Origin: Clitopilus passeckerianus
Taxonomy: Eukaryota > Basidiomycota > Agaricomycetes > Agaricales > Entolomataceae
Direction: 5' to 3'
Assembly: GCA_944990035.1 (NCBI GenBank)
Contig: CALYLX010000160.1
Location: forward strand, 62,001-126,000
DNA: 64,000 nt
Shown here: positions 45,682 to 55,600 of the stretch, in pieces
Layout: every line of letters starts with the position of its first letter
Position numbering within the stretch: the first letter of the stretch is position 1
The notes under the pieces: model-generated
What the model was told of the DNA's origin: nothing
Database searches by the model: none
The model's input: only the letters and a program-made list of their open reading frames with translations
Position numbers and translations under genes: made by a program

Positions 45682-47201
45682 TTATGTCGACCTACTGCGA
45701 TTTAGATCGCGAGCTCTCAGGGCCGCTCGCCTCTCTTTCAGTCTGGCCAAGGCGCTATTTCTTGGTGCCGTCTGCTTTGCGGAAGCAAATTCAGGGAATA
45801 TTTGTCTAGAATAGGGTGAAGCAAACTGGCAGAGCAATCTATTGTGTAGAATTTACCTGTTCCAGAAGGTCAAGAGATCTCCCACCTCAGTTTTTTCGTA
45901 TGGATCCTCGAGAAACTCGATAACAGAATTATAAAAGCGTTGCGAATCCGTCACCTTGTCTTGCTTTGAGAACATGGATGATGAAGAAAGAGAAAAGCGA
46001 AGCTATGGCAGGTACCAGCACCATTTCGGGCATGAGCGCTGTGTTCGAATGGGTTTGCCGAATGATAGCACTCACCAAAGTTGCGACGTATGCTATCGAG
46101 GGTGTTGTTACTCGCTCCATTCCATGAATTCGAGCGTTCCCTGAACGGGTAGCTTTGATCTCCTTCGAGTCTACCGAGCTCGGTGAAGTAAAGACGTGTT
46201 TGTATGCCTTTTTTCATTATTTCATAGTAGAATGTCAGTAAATGAGCTTGACCTACCGTAATAAGCATATCGCTGCGGAACAGGCCCTCCCATGGGTTAT
46301 CCGGATCGAAGCGATAATCCTTGTAAAGAAGTATGGGCCACTGATCGCCGCTCACGGTGTACTCAGCGCTCCTTAGCTTCTTCTTCACGCTACAGATAGG
46401 TCAATATGGCAAGACGGGTGAAGCATAGCCCATGCGACGCACTCCGGATCTCTCCAGTCCATATCAGCGGGGCATAATAAAGCGCCGGTGGCCTCGTGAT
46501 GAAATCCTCTATCGCTTTTGACGTTCTTTGAAAGTGGTGGGACGAGGGGGACGCCACGGGGAGTGATCCATTCAATGACAGCGGATTTTAAACTCTTTGT
46601 GTCGTCGGATCTTGCATTGGACACGCCCTTCTGTAACTGGGAAGGATTATCAGGCCAAATCCGGGTTGTGTTTGTGAATCAATCGGAATTGAGGCACACT
46701 CACAAGCTCCGCGATATGCCTCAGCTCTTCTTCAGACGCGCGTTTAAGCCGCCTCTCCAGGTCAGGAACCATTTTTAGGAGAGCTTTATAAATTTGTTTC
46801 TCTCGGGAGGGACTACATATGTTGGAGAAGTGTTAGCCAAGTGCATCCATGAACACACTGCGCTGAAAGCTCACTCTGCGGTAGAGCTCGCCTCACTCCC
46901 AGAGGAATCTTCTGAGTCTGACTCGATGCCTCTAAAGATGCCGTTCAGTAAAAGGACATGAATATTACACATTGCGTGCACGGTCCGGCCAAAATGTCGG
47001 CCATGATGAACGAGAGGATCTGAGTGGCACCTGACACAGGGACATCGTTAGTCGTTGTGATGATCGCTGATTAGTATTTCTTTATCAAGACACCTACGGC
47101 TTCTTCCTTGGACCAGCGTCCAGGGCAGAGTCTAGATCCTGAGAACGTTTGTAGTACGAGGAAGGTGGGCTTGAAGAGGGCTCATTCTCATCATGGGGCA
47201 T
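45682..47201 (-). CDS. DUF6698-type Agaricomycete protein
   Basis: Eight exons (47201-47098, 46931-46875, 46812-46704, 46636-46443, 46389-46257, 46207-46076, 45963-45857, 45805-45682), all frame-consistent, give 319 residues. The N terminus is disordered and acidic (MPHDENEPSSSPPSSYYKRS, DSEDSSGSEASSTAD). The domain proper has IYKALLKMVPDLERRL, SDDTKSLKSAVIEWITPRG, KSDRGFHHEATGALLCPADM, SGDQWPILLYKDYRFDP, AYKHVFTSPSSV, SGNARIHGMERVTTPSIAYV and RFYNSVIEFLEDP. As I recall, this family is confined to basidiomycetes and often highly multiplied, with no known function. The C terminus is basic (RLKERRAALRARDLNR), perhaps a nuclear signal. Confidence 0.85.
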
Positions 47202-48598
47202 TTCTCTCAACAGAGAGTTACAGTAGGCAGCTAAAGTATTCGTGGTGGAAACGCGCGTATTACGCTGGTAACAGACTCAAAGCTAGGGTCCCTTATGGAG
47301 GCCGGGTTTACGAACAAGGATGAGTTCAGGCCTTTATATCAATCGGACTCTATTACAGCTTTGATTACCGGACGGTCGTAATGAGCGTCTATTGTCCAGT
47401 TATTATACTTCGGCTTCAAGCGATGTGCAACAGGTCATTAAAATAGAAGCCGTTGGCATGGAATTTCTCTGGCACTGGAGAAAGATCAGCGAGACTCAGA
47501 GATCGCTACCCCAAATATACCAGTGAAGAGGTAAGCGGCGGCTAGATAAGATAGCGAGAGTCGAGCTAAGTCAACCTCACTAACAACTCAAACCACAACC
47601 AACGACTCCGAATTCGTGGGCCTCGTGTAGAATATCACTCTTAGACACCGAAATTCCCTTAGGTAGCGATGTAAATGTATATGTGTGTGTAGAATTGAAT
47701 ATATTTCAATTGGAATCCCTCAGTAATCAAATGATCACAAAACTAAACTAAGTCTCGAGATCGAAGCGTTCACACAGTCGCAAATCTAAGTAGCACACCC
47801 GCAGTTGTGATACCGAATCTGGGCTATCGAATACTTCCATTCCGCGCAATGTACTAACTACAACTTTTATACTACAAAGAACTACGCACAGACCATGTAA
47901 AATTTAAGATCTTGGCATTCGGCAACTTCGGCGGCCTTCCTTATATGTTAGGAAAGGTGCGGGAATAGTTTATGAGAGGTCCAGAATGACGTGCTCTCGA
48001 AAACTTGGAAAAACATTCAAAGTTCCGGCGTTGAATAGTAGACGCGATGGACTTTGCCGGTCGGTCCGTGAAGTTGATTGATCTCTGACGCGCGCCCGGG
48101 CGAATGGGATGTTACCCATCAGTCGGAGCTCGAATCCACTTCGAATGCCTCATTCTCGACAATGGTCTTCATCTTTGTCGGAATTGTTCTACATTCTGGT
48201 GAGTTCCGTTTGCCTTCAAACCACTCGTAGTAGGTAGATAACGCTCATATGTATTCATTAAAATCGTTAAATTTCAATAAATATCGGCTATATACAGCGG
48301 CAGCCGTGTCATCTCCCCCAAACCAAAATAGAAGACTGTCCTCAGTCTTTCCGAGGGTCTCCATCTCGATGGCAATGTGGCGAAATTCGGGCACCGGGGA
48401 GAACCATCCCTTCTCCGGCAGCGATGCGCGGAAATGAGGTGATGTTTCCTCCTCGATCGTCGATCATTAACTCCACTGCCGGTGGTCATCAAAACACCGG
48501 TTATAGGAGACATTTGGTTTCCTCGCTATTTTGACTAACTCCTGGCAACTGTAGTTTCGCTTTTCTTTCAACCAGTAGTCTTCAACATGAATAGACTG
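47202..48598. other. Intergenic up to retroelement insertion
   Basis: No gene is supported. If the spliced gene at 55813 belongs to element 2, the lost 3' end of that element, including its LTR, may lie here, because element 1 is inserted between the two parts. I could not test this without the 5' LTR of element 2, which is outside the window. Confidence 0.4.
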
Positions 48599-48603
48599 GT
48601 TTC
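48599..48603. repeat. Target site duplication, left copy (GTTTC)
   Basis: GTTTC directly precedes the left LTR and the same five bases follow the right LTR at 55601-55605. A perfect 5-bp duplication is normal for Ty3 integrases. Confidence 0.9.
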
Positions 48604-49065
48604 TGTTAAGCTAGTATCGCTACGTGCTCAACCAAGTATCAAGAGTTCAGCTGCTTAGTCCTCTACCAGCCTTTGTAGAGACGAGCGAGAGTAATCGAGC
48701 GAGTCGAAGTTAAAGCAAATAGCGATGTATAGGCTTTTAGGTCAAGCTGGGGAAGCAAGACCGAAAGCGTGAAAGTATTTATACATGAAGAGTAGGGCTA
48801 AGGGTTGGGCATTGCGCAGCAATGCTAAGTAAGCAAAAGTAAGTATGACTCAGAGTGAGTCAGAGTAAGAGTCACGACGAGTCATGGTAAGTAAATATAG
48901 TACAAGTATCCCACGATCGTGAGAACACTGAGTAATCATAGCTAAAGGGATGAGTAATGCGCAGCAGTACTGAGTAAATGTATAAACGTAAGCGGGGCGG
49001 GGATAGTAATGGTCGATGAGTAAAAGGAAAAAGAGTCCGGGTGCGTATCCAAGGTAACTGTAACA
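48604..49065 (-). repeat. 3' LTR of element 1
   Basis: 462 bp, TGTTA...TAACA ends, apparently identical to 55139-55600. On the minus strand this is the downstream LTR. Confidence 0.95.
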
Positions 49066-49077
49066 TTACCCTCTCGC
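49066..49077 (-). promoter_or_regulatory. Candidate polypurine tract
   Basis: On the minus strand GCGAGAGGGTAA abuts the 3' LTR, the right place for plus-strand DNA priming. The purine run is short and broken by the final T, so the call rests mostly on position. Confidence 0.45.
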
Positions 49078-49098
49078 TAGCGTTGAAGTCACCTGACT

Positions 49099-49980
49099 TC
49101 AATTCTTCTTCTTGCCCCAGAAATGGCGGTCTATGTTCTTCCAATAGCGTTGTGGACAGTTAACCGGGTAATGGCCTGGGCCGCGATGATGACACAGACG
49201 ACAAACAAAACGAAAGCAATGGTATTGTCGATGTCTGCCTCCGCAAACATAGCATCGGAAGTGTCTGGGCGGTGGTGGCTGGTTGGCAAGGTATCCGGTA
49301 CGCGGCGCCTTCTGTGACGAGATCGTTGAGGAAGAGGGTTCACCAGAGTTGGCGAATCTGACTCTGGTGGGCTTTCGAATGCGGAGAGGTAAGGTGTCGG
49401 TGGGTTTGACATTTGGGTTGACGTTTTCCTTGTCGCTATCTTGATCCTCGGGTGTAGTTTGAATGAAGGGATTGTGCTTTATCTTGGCGGCGGTAGCAAG
49501 GTTGGTGACGGGGGGGAATTCTTGGAGGGTTCCTCGAACCTGACGTGCCGTGAGAATCGTCGGTTCTTCGGTGGTTTGATCTTCCTCAGGCCCCCAGGGA
49601 TTGGCGGCAAGGGTTTCGAAATCTGTCTCCTTCGGGTTGGGGAACCAACTTCGTCGTTCAGGATAGTGCTGATCAAGGAAGGCTGTACCTCCGGCAGCGA
49701 AGAAGAGGTCGGTGAGGGTTTCCTCCGTGCGTTGGTCAGAGCTGTCAAGAGCTCGATCAAGTTCTTCAAGGGTTTTCGAATATAGGTGGCGTAGACGAGC
49801 CACTTCGTTGCGGAATTCGGTTCTTCGGTCGTGGTAGGCTGAGCCCCGCTCTGCCACTTCGGTGAGGAGGTTGTCGTTGTTGCTCCAGGCAGTGTTCGTA
49901 CGGAGCGCCGTAACAGCGGAATCGGTTTTGAAGGTGTTAAGGATGATGGTGCGGTCGTAGGAGGAGACATTGGAGGACAT
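49099..49980 (-). CDS. Element 1 third ORF: zinc-knuckle protein downstream of pol
   Basis: Frame of 293 codons from ATG 49980 (MSSNVSSYDRTIILNTFKTD) to a stop at 49099. The frame is already open for 18 codons upstream and overlaps the pol stop in the -1 register. The N-terminal half is helical (HDRRTEFRNEVARLRHLYSK), the middle is Pro/Thr/Ser-rich and disordered. The C terminus holds two zinc-knuckle-like motifs: CYVCGGRHRQYHC (C-x2-C-x3-H-x4-C) and CRLCHHRGPGHYPVNC (C-x2-C-x6-H-x4-C). It resembles a second Gag or nucleocapsid-like protein. Standard Ty3 elements lack it, and it has no envelope features (no signal peptide or membrane helix). Its function is unknown. Confidence 0.75.
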   Translation of the reverse strand: MSSNVSSYDRTIILNTFKTDSAVTALRTNTAWSNNDNLLTEVAERGSAYHDRRTEFRNEVARLRHLYSKTLEELDRALDSSDQRTEETLTDLFFAAGGTAFLDQHYPERRSWFPNPKETDFETLAANPWGPEEDQTTEEPTILTARQVRGTLQEFPPVTNLATAAKIKHNPFIQTTPEDQDSDKENVNPNVKPTDTLPLRIRKPTRVRFANSGEPSSSTISSQKAPRTGYLANQPPPPRHFRCYVCGGRHRQYHCFRFVCRLCHHRGPGHYPVNCPQRYWKNIDRHFWGKKKN

Positions 49981-50030
49981 TATAAGCAAGATGTGTTTGC
50001 TTCGGCGAAGTGCTGTGGGTTGATGGAGAT

Positions 50031-53000
50031 TCACCGAATGTTCTTCCTCTTCTTATATGCTTCAAGGGTCTTCTTGGCGTTCTGGAGGTTTCTCACAGGT
50101 TCCCATGAGTTCTCCGATGTCGGATATCCTTTCCACTTGATCTTGTAAAGGATCTTCCCACGATGTCGTTTGTGTGCGACAATTTCTTCCACTTCCCATT
50201 CTTCTTCTTGATTGATGAGGTCAGGTGGCGGTTCTAGGAAATTGGGCCCATGTGTCTCGGTTTCCTTGTATGGTGTGAGGAGGGTGGCGTGGAACACAGG
50301 GTGAATTTTCCATGCTCGGGGTAGTTCTAATCTGTAGGTCAGCGGACCTAGAACTTCTTTGATCGTGAAGGGGCCTTCTCGTCGTGGCGTGAACTTCTTC
50401 GAGTAGTATGCCAGTTTTAGGTTAGTTGTTTCCAACCAAACCTTCTGTCCTTGTTCAAATGGTTTGAAGTTACTTCGGACACGTTCGGCCATCTTTCGTC
50501 TCGCAAGTTCATGGGCAGCCGCAGCTTCGTCTCGTGCTTGTTGGAGTTCTTTCATTCGGGTTTCCGCAGCAGGGACATTGGTCTTCTGATATGGAAGGGG
50601 AATAGCGCGTGGTTCTGCTCCGTTCATTAGGTAGAATGGAGTTTGTGCGGTGACGGCATGAACACGTTTGTTATGGGCGAATTCCATTAGGGGAATTAGT
50701 TCTAGCCATTTCTCGGGGTTGTTGGCGCAGAATAGTCGGAGATAAGCGCCAATGTCTTGGTTGACGCGTTCGGTTTCTCCATCTGCTTGTGGGTGATATG
50801 CGGTTGTCAGGGAAAGCTTGATTCCTAGGAGTCGTCCTAGTTCTTGGAATACTTTGGATGCGAATTGTGGACCTCTATCGGATATCAGTTTGTCGGGAAG
50901 TCCGAATCTTCTGTAGACAGCATCCAGGTAGTTGTTGGCAGTGCCTAGGGCGTCAATGGTCTTCTTGCAAGGGATCAAAATTACCCCCTTACTAAGGCCA
51001 TGGTCTACCACGACCATGAGTGAGTCGTAACCGTTAACCTCAGGAAGATCAGTGATGAAATCTGTAGAGGCAAGTTCGAAGGGTCGTGTGGCGGTAAATT
51101 TGACTGGGTTCAGGGGAGGTGCCGTGGGGTGTGTATTGACCTTCATCTGTTGGCAAGGGGCACATCCATCAACGTAGGATTTGACAGTTCCAAACATTCT
51201 GGGCCACCAGTAGTGTTCGGAAATTAACTCCATCGTCTTGAATGCTCCGGGGTGTCCGGCCATAGGTGCGTCATGATACTTCTGTATGAGGTTTCGTCGT
51301 AGGGTAGCATCATTAGGGACGTAGCATCGCCCTTGGAAGAAGAGGAGAGAGTCCTCTACTTTCCAGTCGGCTAAAGCCGATTTGATGGGGGTAGAGTGGT
51401 TCTTCAGGTGTCGTATTGCTTCCGTGAAGAATTCGTCTTTCATCATGTGTTCGGCAAATTCCGCCTTAAGTTCGGTGTCAATTGTTCGGATGAAGAGTTT
51501 ATCAGGTAGCATGGTGATGTCTTCGTTGTCAGTGTCGTGGTCTAGAATGTGATCTGCTCGTCGGGATAGTTCGTCAGATTGGACCATCTGAGTTCCTGGT
51601 ACATGGACTAGGTTTAGATCATATTGGGAGAGGAGTAAACTCCATCGTGCTTGTCGTCGGCTAAGTTTCTGTGGCGTTCGGTAGTAGGTTAGGTTCTTGT
51701 GGTCGGAGAATACCGTGACAGGGTGGGCTGATCCTTGTAGATAGTGTCGCCAAGTTTCCAGTGCTCTGACTATAGCGAGTAGTTCCCTGTCGTAGATTTC
51801 GTAGTTCCGTTCGGTTGGGGTGAAGGAGTGAGAGATGTATCCACAAGGGTGCCAGTCGTTATTTTCGTCTCGTTGGCGTAGCACTGCTCCTGTCGCCCAC
51901 TTGGATGCATCACATTCAACGGTGAATGGTTTTGTTGGATCGGGCATCGTGAGTACGGGTGTCTCCGCGAACCTTTTCTTCAGGGCTTCAAATGCTTCTT
52001 CTTGTTCCTTTCCCCATGTAAAGGGCCGATCTTTCTTGGTGAGATCGTTCAGGGGTCGGGCTAGTTCCGCATATTTCCCTATGAACCTTCGGTAGAAGTT
52101 GCCAAATCCCAAAAAGGACCGAACTTCTTTTACGGTGGTCGGGGTTGGCCATTTCTTTATCCCGTCGAGTTTAGTCGGGTCCATGTGGATCTTGTCTGGC
52201 GATATGATCATTCCAAGGAATTCGACTTCTGTTACGTTGAATTTGCATTTCTCAGCTTTGAGGAACAGGTTGTGTTCCATCAGCCTTTGGAGTACTCGTT
52301 TGGTGCGCTTCTCATGTTCTCTTGGGTCTTTAGAGAAGAGTAACATGTCATCCATGTAGATGATTAACCATCCTTCATCGATCATGTCTCTGAAGATGTG
52401 GTTCATCATTGCTTGAAACGTGGCTGGGGAGTTGCATAGTCCAAAGAACATGACGGTGGGTTCAAACAAGCCTCGATTTGTTTTGAAGGCTGCTTTCCAC
52501 TCGTCTCCTTCTTTGATCCGGACATTATGATATCCCCATCGGATGTCCAGCTTTGTGAAAATCTTTGCTCCTCTGAGTTTGTCGAGTAGGTCGCTGACTA
52601 GTGGTAAGGGGTAGGCATTCTTGACAGTTCCACTGTTGAGATATCGGTAATCTTGGCAGGGTCGTAGTGCGTTTGCTTCTTTCTTTGCTACAAAGAAGAA
52701 GGGTGATGCTTGAGGTGATTTCGAGGGTCGGATGTATCCTTTTCGTAAGTTTTCTTCGAGAAATTTGTCCATTTCGGCTTGCTCCTTTGGATTGAGAGGG
52801 TAGACCTTGCAGTCTTTCGGAACAAAGTCTGGTTTGAGATCAATGGCGTGATCCCAAGGCCGAGATGGGGGGAATCGTTCTGATGCTTCTTTCTCAAAGA
52901 CTTTCTTGAATTCGTGGTATTCGGGGGGAATGAGGTCTTCGAGTTTCTTCTTGACCTCTTCGGTTTTCTGATGTTCTAGGGTCTGGGAGATGGACGTCTT

Positions 53001-53765
53001 GGCGCGAATCCAGACGTTCTGGGTCGGGACGAATCGTAGTGATCCTCTATCTCGGGTGATTCGGGAGATATTTGCAGCTCGGATTCTTCTGATTTCTGGT
53101 TCTCGATGTTCATTCGTCAATGGGGAATTGGCTCGTTCGAATATTCCCATCACTGGTTCTCCTTTCACATAGGCAATAACCAGGTCTTGTTCGTCATTGG
53201 GTTCTTCTAAGGGTGTTTCAATGGGTTCGGGTTCGTCGGGTACGTTGGAAATGTCTAGGCGTGATTCCTCTGTTGCGGCTAGTCGTCTGATCTGGACTCG
53301 GGCAAGGGCCGTGCGTAGCGGGGATGTCTTGACGCGCTTGGGATTAATGAATAGTGTCCCCTTTTGCCAGTTGATTTCTGGATTCGTTCGCTTCAGCCAT
53401 GGGAGTCCGAGGATCAGGTGTTCATTCCCTAATCCAGTGACCAGGCACCGTTCTGACGCCTTGTGTTTCCCTATCCCTATATCGACCCAGGTGTAATGGG
53501 TGATTTGCCCTGTTTTGTTGATAGTGCCGTCAACGTTCTTGGCAGTGAGAGGTTGTCGAAGGGGATGTGTTTTGATTCGATGGCGGGCGACGAATTCTTT
53601 GTCGATGAATAGTCCTTGAGCACCTGAGTCGACTAGTGCTTTGGTTTCAACGGTTCTTTCTTCATTCGGAGCAGAGACCTTAATGGGTAGACGCATAGAT
53701 TTATCAAAAGGTTCTGCATACGACATAGAAGAAATCAGTATTGTGGCGGGTTCAGACGTTGACAC
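50031..53765 (-). CDS. Element 1 Pol: protease, RT, RNase H, integrase, chromodomain
   Basis: Open for 1244 codons; the first ATG is at 53726 (MSYAEPFDKSMRLP). In order: aspartic protease (ALVDSGAQGLFID), reverse transcriptase (LDIRWGYHNVRIKEGDEWKA, MFFGLCNSPATFQ, IIYMDDMLLFS), RNase H (FTVECDASKWATGAVL, ALETWRHYLQG), integrase zinc finger (HH...CAPCQQ), the integrase core (STDFITDLP, ISDRGPQFAS, GETERVNQ), and a C-terminal chromodomain (VEEIVAHKRHRGKILYKIKW, ENSWEP). The chromodomain marks it as a chromovirus and probably directs integration to modified chromatin. The frame lies -1 to gag and opens only nine bases before the gag stop, which favours frameshifting. Confidence 0.93.
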   Translation of the reverse strand: MSTSEPATILISSMSYAEPFDKSMRLPIKVSAPNEERTVETKALVDSGAQGLFIDKEFVARHRIKTHPLRQPLTAKNVDGTINKTGQITHYTWVDIGIGKHKASERCLVTGLGNEHLILGLPWLKRTNPEINWQKGTLFINPKRVKTSPLRTALARVQIRRLAATEESRLDISNVPDEPEPIETPLEEPNDEQDLVIAYVKGEPVMGIFERANSPLTNEHREPEIRRIRAANISRITRDRGSLRFVPTQNVWIRAKTSISQTLEHQKTEEVKKKLEDLIPPEYHEFKKVFEKEASERFPPSRPWDHAIDLKPDFVPKDCKVYPLNPKEQAEMDKFLEENLRKGYIRPSKSPQASPFFFVAKKEANALRPCQDYRYLNSGTVKNAYPLPLVSDLLDKLRGAKIFTKLDIRWGYHNVRIKEGDEWKAAFKTNRGLFEPTVMFFGLCNSPATFQAMMNHIFRDMIDEGWLIIYMDDMLLFSKDPREHEKRTKRVLQRLMEHNLFLKAEKCKFNVTEVEFLGMIISPDKIHMDPTKLDGIKKWPTPTTVKEVRSFLGFGNFYRRFIGKYAELARPLNDLTKKDRPFTWGKEQEEAFEALKKRFAETPVLTMPDPTKPFTVECDASKWATGAVLRQRDENNDWHPCGYISHSFTPTERNYEIYDRELLAIVRALETWRHYLQGSAHPVTVFSDHKNLTYYRTPQKLSRRQARWSLLLSQYDLNLVHVPGTQMVQSDELSRRADHILDHDTDNEDITMLPDKLFIRTIDTELKAEFAEHMMKDEFFTEAIRHLKNHSTPIKSALADWKVEDSLLFFQGRCYVPNDATLRRNLIQKYHDAPMAGHPGAFKTMELISEHYWWPRMFGTVKSYVDGCAPCQQMKVNTHPTAPPLNPVKFTATRPFELASTDFITDLPEVNGYDSLMVVVDHGLSKGVILIPCKKTIDALGTANNYLDAVYRRFGLPDKLISDRGPQFASKVFQELGRLLGIKLSLTTAYHPQADGETERVNQDIGAYLRLFCANNPEKWLELIPLMEFAHNKRVHAVTAQTPFYLMNGAEPRAIPLPYQKTNVPAAETRMKELQQARDEAAAAHELARRKMAERVRSNFKPFEQGQKVWLETTNLKLAYYSKKFTPRREGPFTIKEVLGPLTYRLELPRAWKIHPVFHATLLTPYKETETHGPNFLEPPPDLINQEEEWEVEEIVAHKRHRGKILYKIKWKGYPTSENSWEPVRNLQNAKKTLEAYKKRKNIR

Positions 53766-53776
53766 TGGCCGCCGTT

Positions 53777-53783
53777 CTAAAAA
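53777..53783 (-). promoter_or_regulatory. Candidate stop-coupled -1 frameshift site, gag to pol (element 1)
   Basis: On the minus strand the last gag codons read GAT TTT TAG. Slipping the TTT-decoding tRNA back one base on the five-T run turns the stop into TTA and enters the pol frame, which is open from here on but closed by TGA nine bases upstream. Element 2 has the same 12 bases at its gag stop. Confidence 0.5.
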
Positions 53784-55033
53784 TCCTCATCGAGCTCATT
53801 CCAGAAGCTCTCCAATTCTTCTGCTTCCAACGCTCTAATGGTTCTGACAAGATCTTTGATGTTTTTCTTGCCATAGGAGTTGGTGTTGGACTGCTTTCCT
53901 CCTCTGCGTTCAGGGCATTCTCGAGAGCGATGTCCTTTCTTGAAACAGCGGAAACATTTCCCTTCCTTCATTAACTCCTTTCTCTTTTCAAAAGATAAGG
54001 CGTCAATGTCCATGGCGTTAGGGTCTGCTGTGGCGTGGGTATTGCGGGGATTTGCATGGGAAATAGGGGGGAGTCCTCTGTTGCGGCGGATGACGTTCTG
54101 TCCTCTACGCCATTGTGCATCAAATCGGGCAGCGTGTTCGTACCATCCGTTAATGGTGACGGGAAGAATGGGGAGGTTATAGATCTTTTCGATGATCTTG
54201 GAGTTGAGTCCTTTCTGGAAGAATTCAATCTTCGCTTTTTCATCGGTGATCCCGGAGGCGGAGATAAGGACTTTGAATTGAGATATGTAATCGTCAATTG
54301 GTCCTTTCTGCGTGAGAGCGTCTAGGGATGCAAATGCCTGTCCTTCTCCGTCTACTGGGTAGAAGGCGTTGATGAATTCTTTCTCGAATTGTTTGAAATC
54401 GGGGAGGATGATGTCGTTATCTTTGTTTGTGTAGTTCTGGCAGAAAGATCGTTTCCATGCCAAAGCGGTTCCTTTCTTCAAAAAGGAAAGTGCAAAAGCG
54501 ATTTGCTTGTTGTTGTTGTCGTAGATGTGGTCGTTCAGGCTCAGGTACATCTTGACTTCCAACAACCAAACTTCGGCATTTCTTCGGTCACCATCATATT
54601 CAAATGGTTGTCCCATTCGGAGTTCGGCGAGTTTCTTTGGTTCAGGGTTGGTTGGAGCCATTTCTGGTGGTTCTTGTTTCGGGGTTTGTGCGGGTGTCGG
54701 AGTCTGGGTCTGTCTGGGGGGTTCTGGTTCTGTTTCCGATTCTTCTTCGGGTTCTTGCTCTGTTTCCGATTCTTCTTCGGGTTCTTGCTCTGGTTCTGAT
54801 TCTGGTTCGGGGTCTGGCTGTGGTTCTGGTTCTGGGTTCTTTACTTCTTCGGTGAAGTAGGCACTGCTAAGGTAGTCGCCAAATCGATATTGTCGCGGGT
54901 CTTCGTCTTTCGGTACCAAATGTCTCCAACGGTTTGTCTTAAGGTCGAATTCTGAGTAAGTACCGTCGTCAAGTTGTACTACTCTCTCTGTCCCGGTGGG
55001 AGTTGAGGCGTTCGGCGGTCTTGAGGGAGACAT
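53777..55033 (-). CDS. Element 1 Gag
   Basis: 418 residues from ATG 55033 (MSPSRPPNASTPTGTERVVQ) to TAG at 53777-53779. The centre is an acidic repeat of Glu/Pro (EPEEESETEQEPEEESETE). The capsid-like core follows: MGQPFEYDGDRRNAEVWLLE, FALSFLKKGTALAWKR, FEKEFINAFYPVDGEGQAFA. One CCHC knuckle, CFRCFKKGHRSRECP, lies near the C terminus. The layout is typical of fungal Ty3 chromovirus Gag, which packages the RNA into particles. Confidence 0.93.
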   Translation of the reverse strand: MSPSRPPNASTPTGTERVVQLDDGTYSEFDLKTNRWRHLVPKDEDPRQYRFGDYLSSAYFTEEVKNPEPEPQPDPEPESEPEQEPEEESETEQEPEEESETEPEPPRQTQTPTPAQTPKQEPPEMAPTNPEPKKLAELRMGQPFEYDGDRRNAEVWLLEVKMYLSLNDHIYDNNNKQIAFALSFLKKGTALAWKRSFCQNYTNKDNDIILPDFKQFEKEFINAFYPVDGEGQAFASLDALTQKGPIDDYISQFKVLISASGITDEKAKIEFFQKGLNSKIIEKIYNLPILPVTINGWYEHAARFDAQWRRGQNVIRRNRGLPPISHANPRNTHATADPNAMDIDALSFEKRKELMKEGKCFRCFKKGHRSRECPERRGGKQSNTNSYGKKNIKDLVRTIRALEAEELESFWNELDEDF

Positions 55034-55125
55034 GGTTCCGGTCGGTTCTGCAAGGGTAGTTGACCTCTTGCAGTCAGGTGGTTTGGTGGTTGTGGCCTAC
55101 GCTTGCGATGAGCGGGCTATCAGAT

Positions 55126-55136
55126 CAGCTTGACCT
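55126..55136 (-). promoter_or_regulatory. Self-priming primer-binding site of element 1
   Basis: Two bases inside the 5' LTR the minus strand reads AGGTCAAGCTG. It is not a TGG-type tRNA match. It is the exact 11-base complement of CAGCTTGACCT in the 5' LTR (55274-55284), where transcription is predicted to start. In Tf1/sushi elements the first 11 bases of the mRNA fold back and prime reverse transcription in just this way. Confidence 0.75.
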
Positions 55137-55138
55137 TT

Positions 55139-55600
55139 TGTTAAGCTAGTATCGCTACGTGCTCAACCAAGTATCAAGAGTTCAGCTGCTTAGTCCTCTA
55201 CCAGCCTTTGTAGAGACGAGCGAGAGTAATCGAGCGAGTCGAAGTTAAAGCAAATAGCGATGTATAGGCTTTTAGGTCAAGCTGGGGAAGCAAGACCGAA
55301 AGCGTGAAAGTATTTATACATGAAGAGTAGGGCTAAGGGTTGGGCATTGCGCAGCAATGCTAAGTAAGCAAAAGTAAGTATGACTCAGAGTGAGTCAGAG
55401 TAAGAGTCACGACGAGTCATGGTAAGTAAATATAGTACAAGTATCCCACGATCGTGAGAACACTGAGTAATCATAGCTAAAGGGATGAGTAATGCGCAGC
55501 AGTACTGAGTAAATGTATAAACGTAAGCGGGGCGGGGATAGTAATGGTCGATGAGTAAAAGGAAAAAGAGTCCGGGTGCGTATCCAAGGTAACTGTAACA
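55139..55600 (-). repeat. 5' LTR of element 1
   Basis: 462 bp, apparently identical to 48604-49065. It holds the promoter of the element. Confidence 0.95.
55284..55318 (-). promoter_or_regulatory. LTR promoter: TATA box and predicted start
   Basis: On the minus strand TATAAATA spans 55318-55311. The C at 55284 lies 34 bases after the first T of the box, a normal TATA-to-start distance, and begins the 11-base stretch that pairs with the primer site. Confidence 0.65.

Larger units (their letters stand above)
48604..55600 (-). mobile_element. Complete Ty3-type chromovirus retrotransposon (element 1)
   Basis: A 6997-bp element with two 462-bp LTRs, both starting TGTTA and ending TAACA on the plus strand. 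It codes on the minus strand for Gag, Pol with a C-terminal chromodomain, and a third zinc-knuckle ORF. Every comparison I made of the two LTRs showed identity at a constant offset of 6535 bases, so insertion was recent. A perfect GTTTC target duplication flanks it. All three frames are open, and catalytic residues of protease, RT and integrase are present, so it may still be active. The primer site indicates self-priming (Tf1/sushi mode) rather than tRNA priming. It inserted 208 bp upstream of the start codon at 55813. Confidence 0.95.

Noticed and set aside
49034..49144. Hydrophobic minus-strand ORF in each LTR (also at 55407-55619)
   Set aside because: Same frame occurs in both LTRs because the LTRs are copies; it overlaps promoter and ends and has no sign of being translated.
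54389..54860. Plus-strand ORFs rich in Phe/Gly/Ser opposite element 1 gag
   Set aside because: Shadow of the Glu/Pro repeat in Gag on the other strand.
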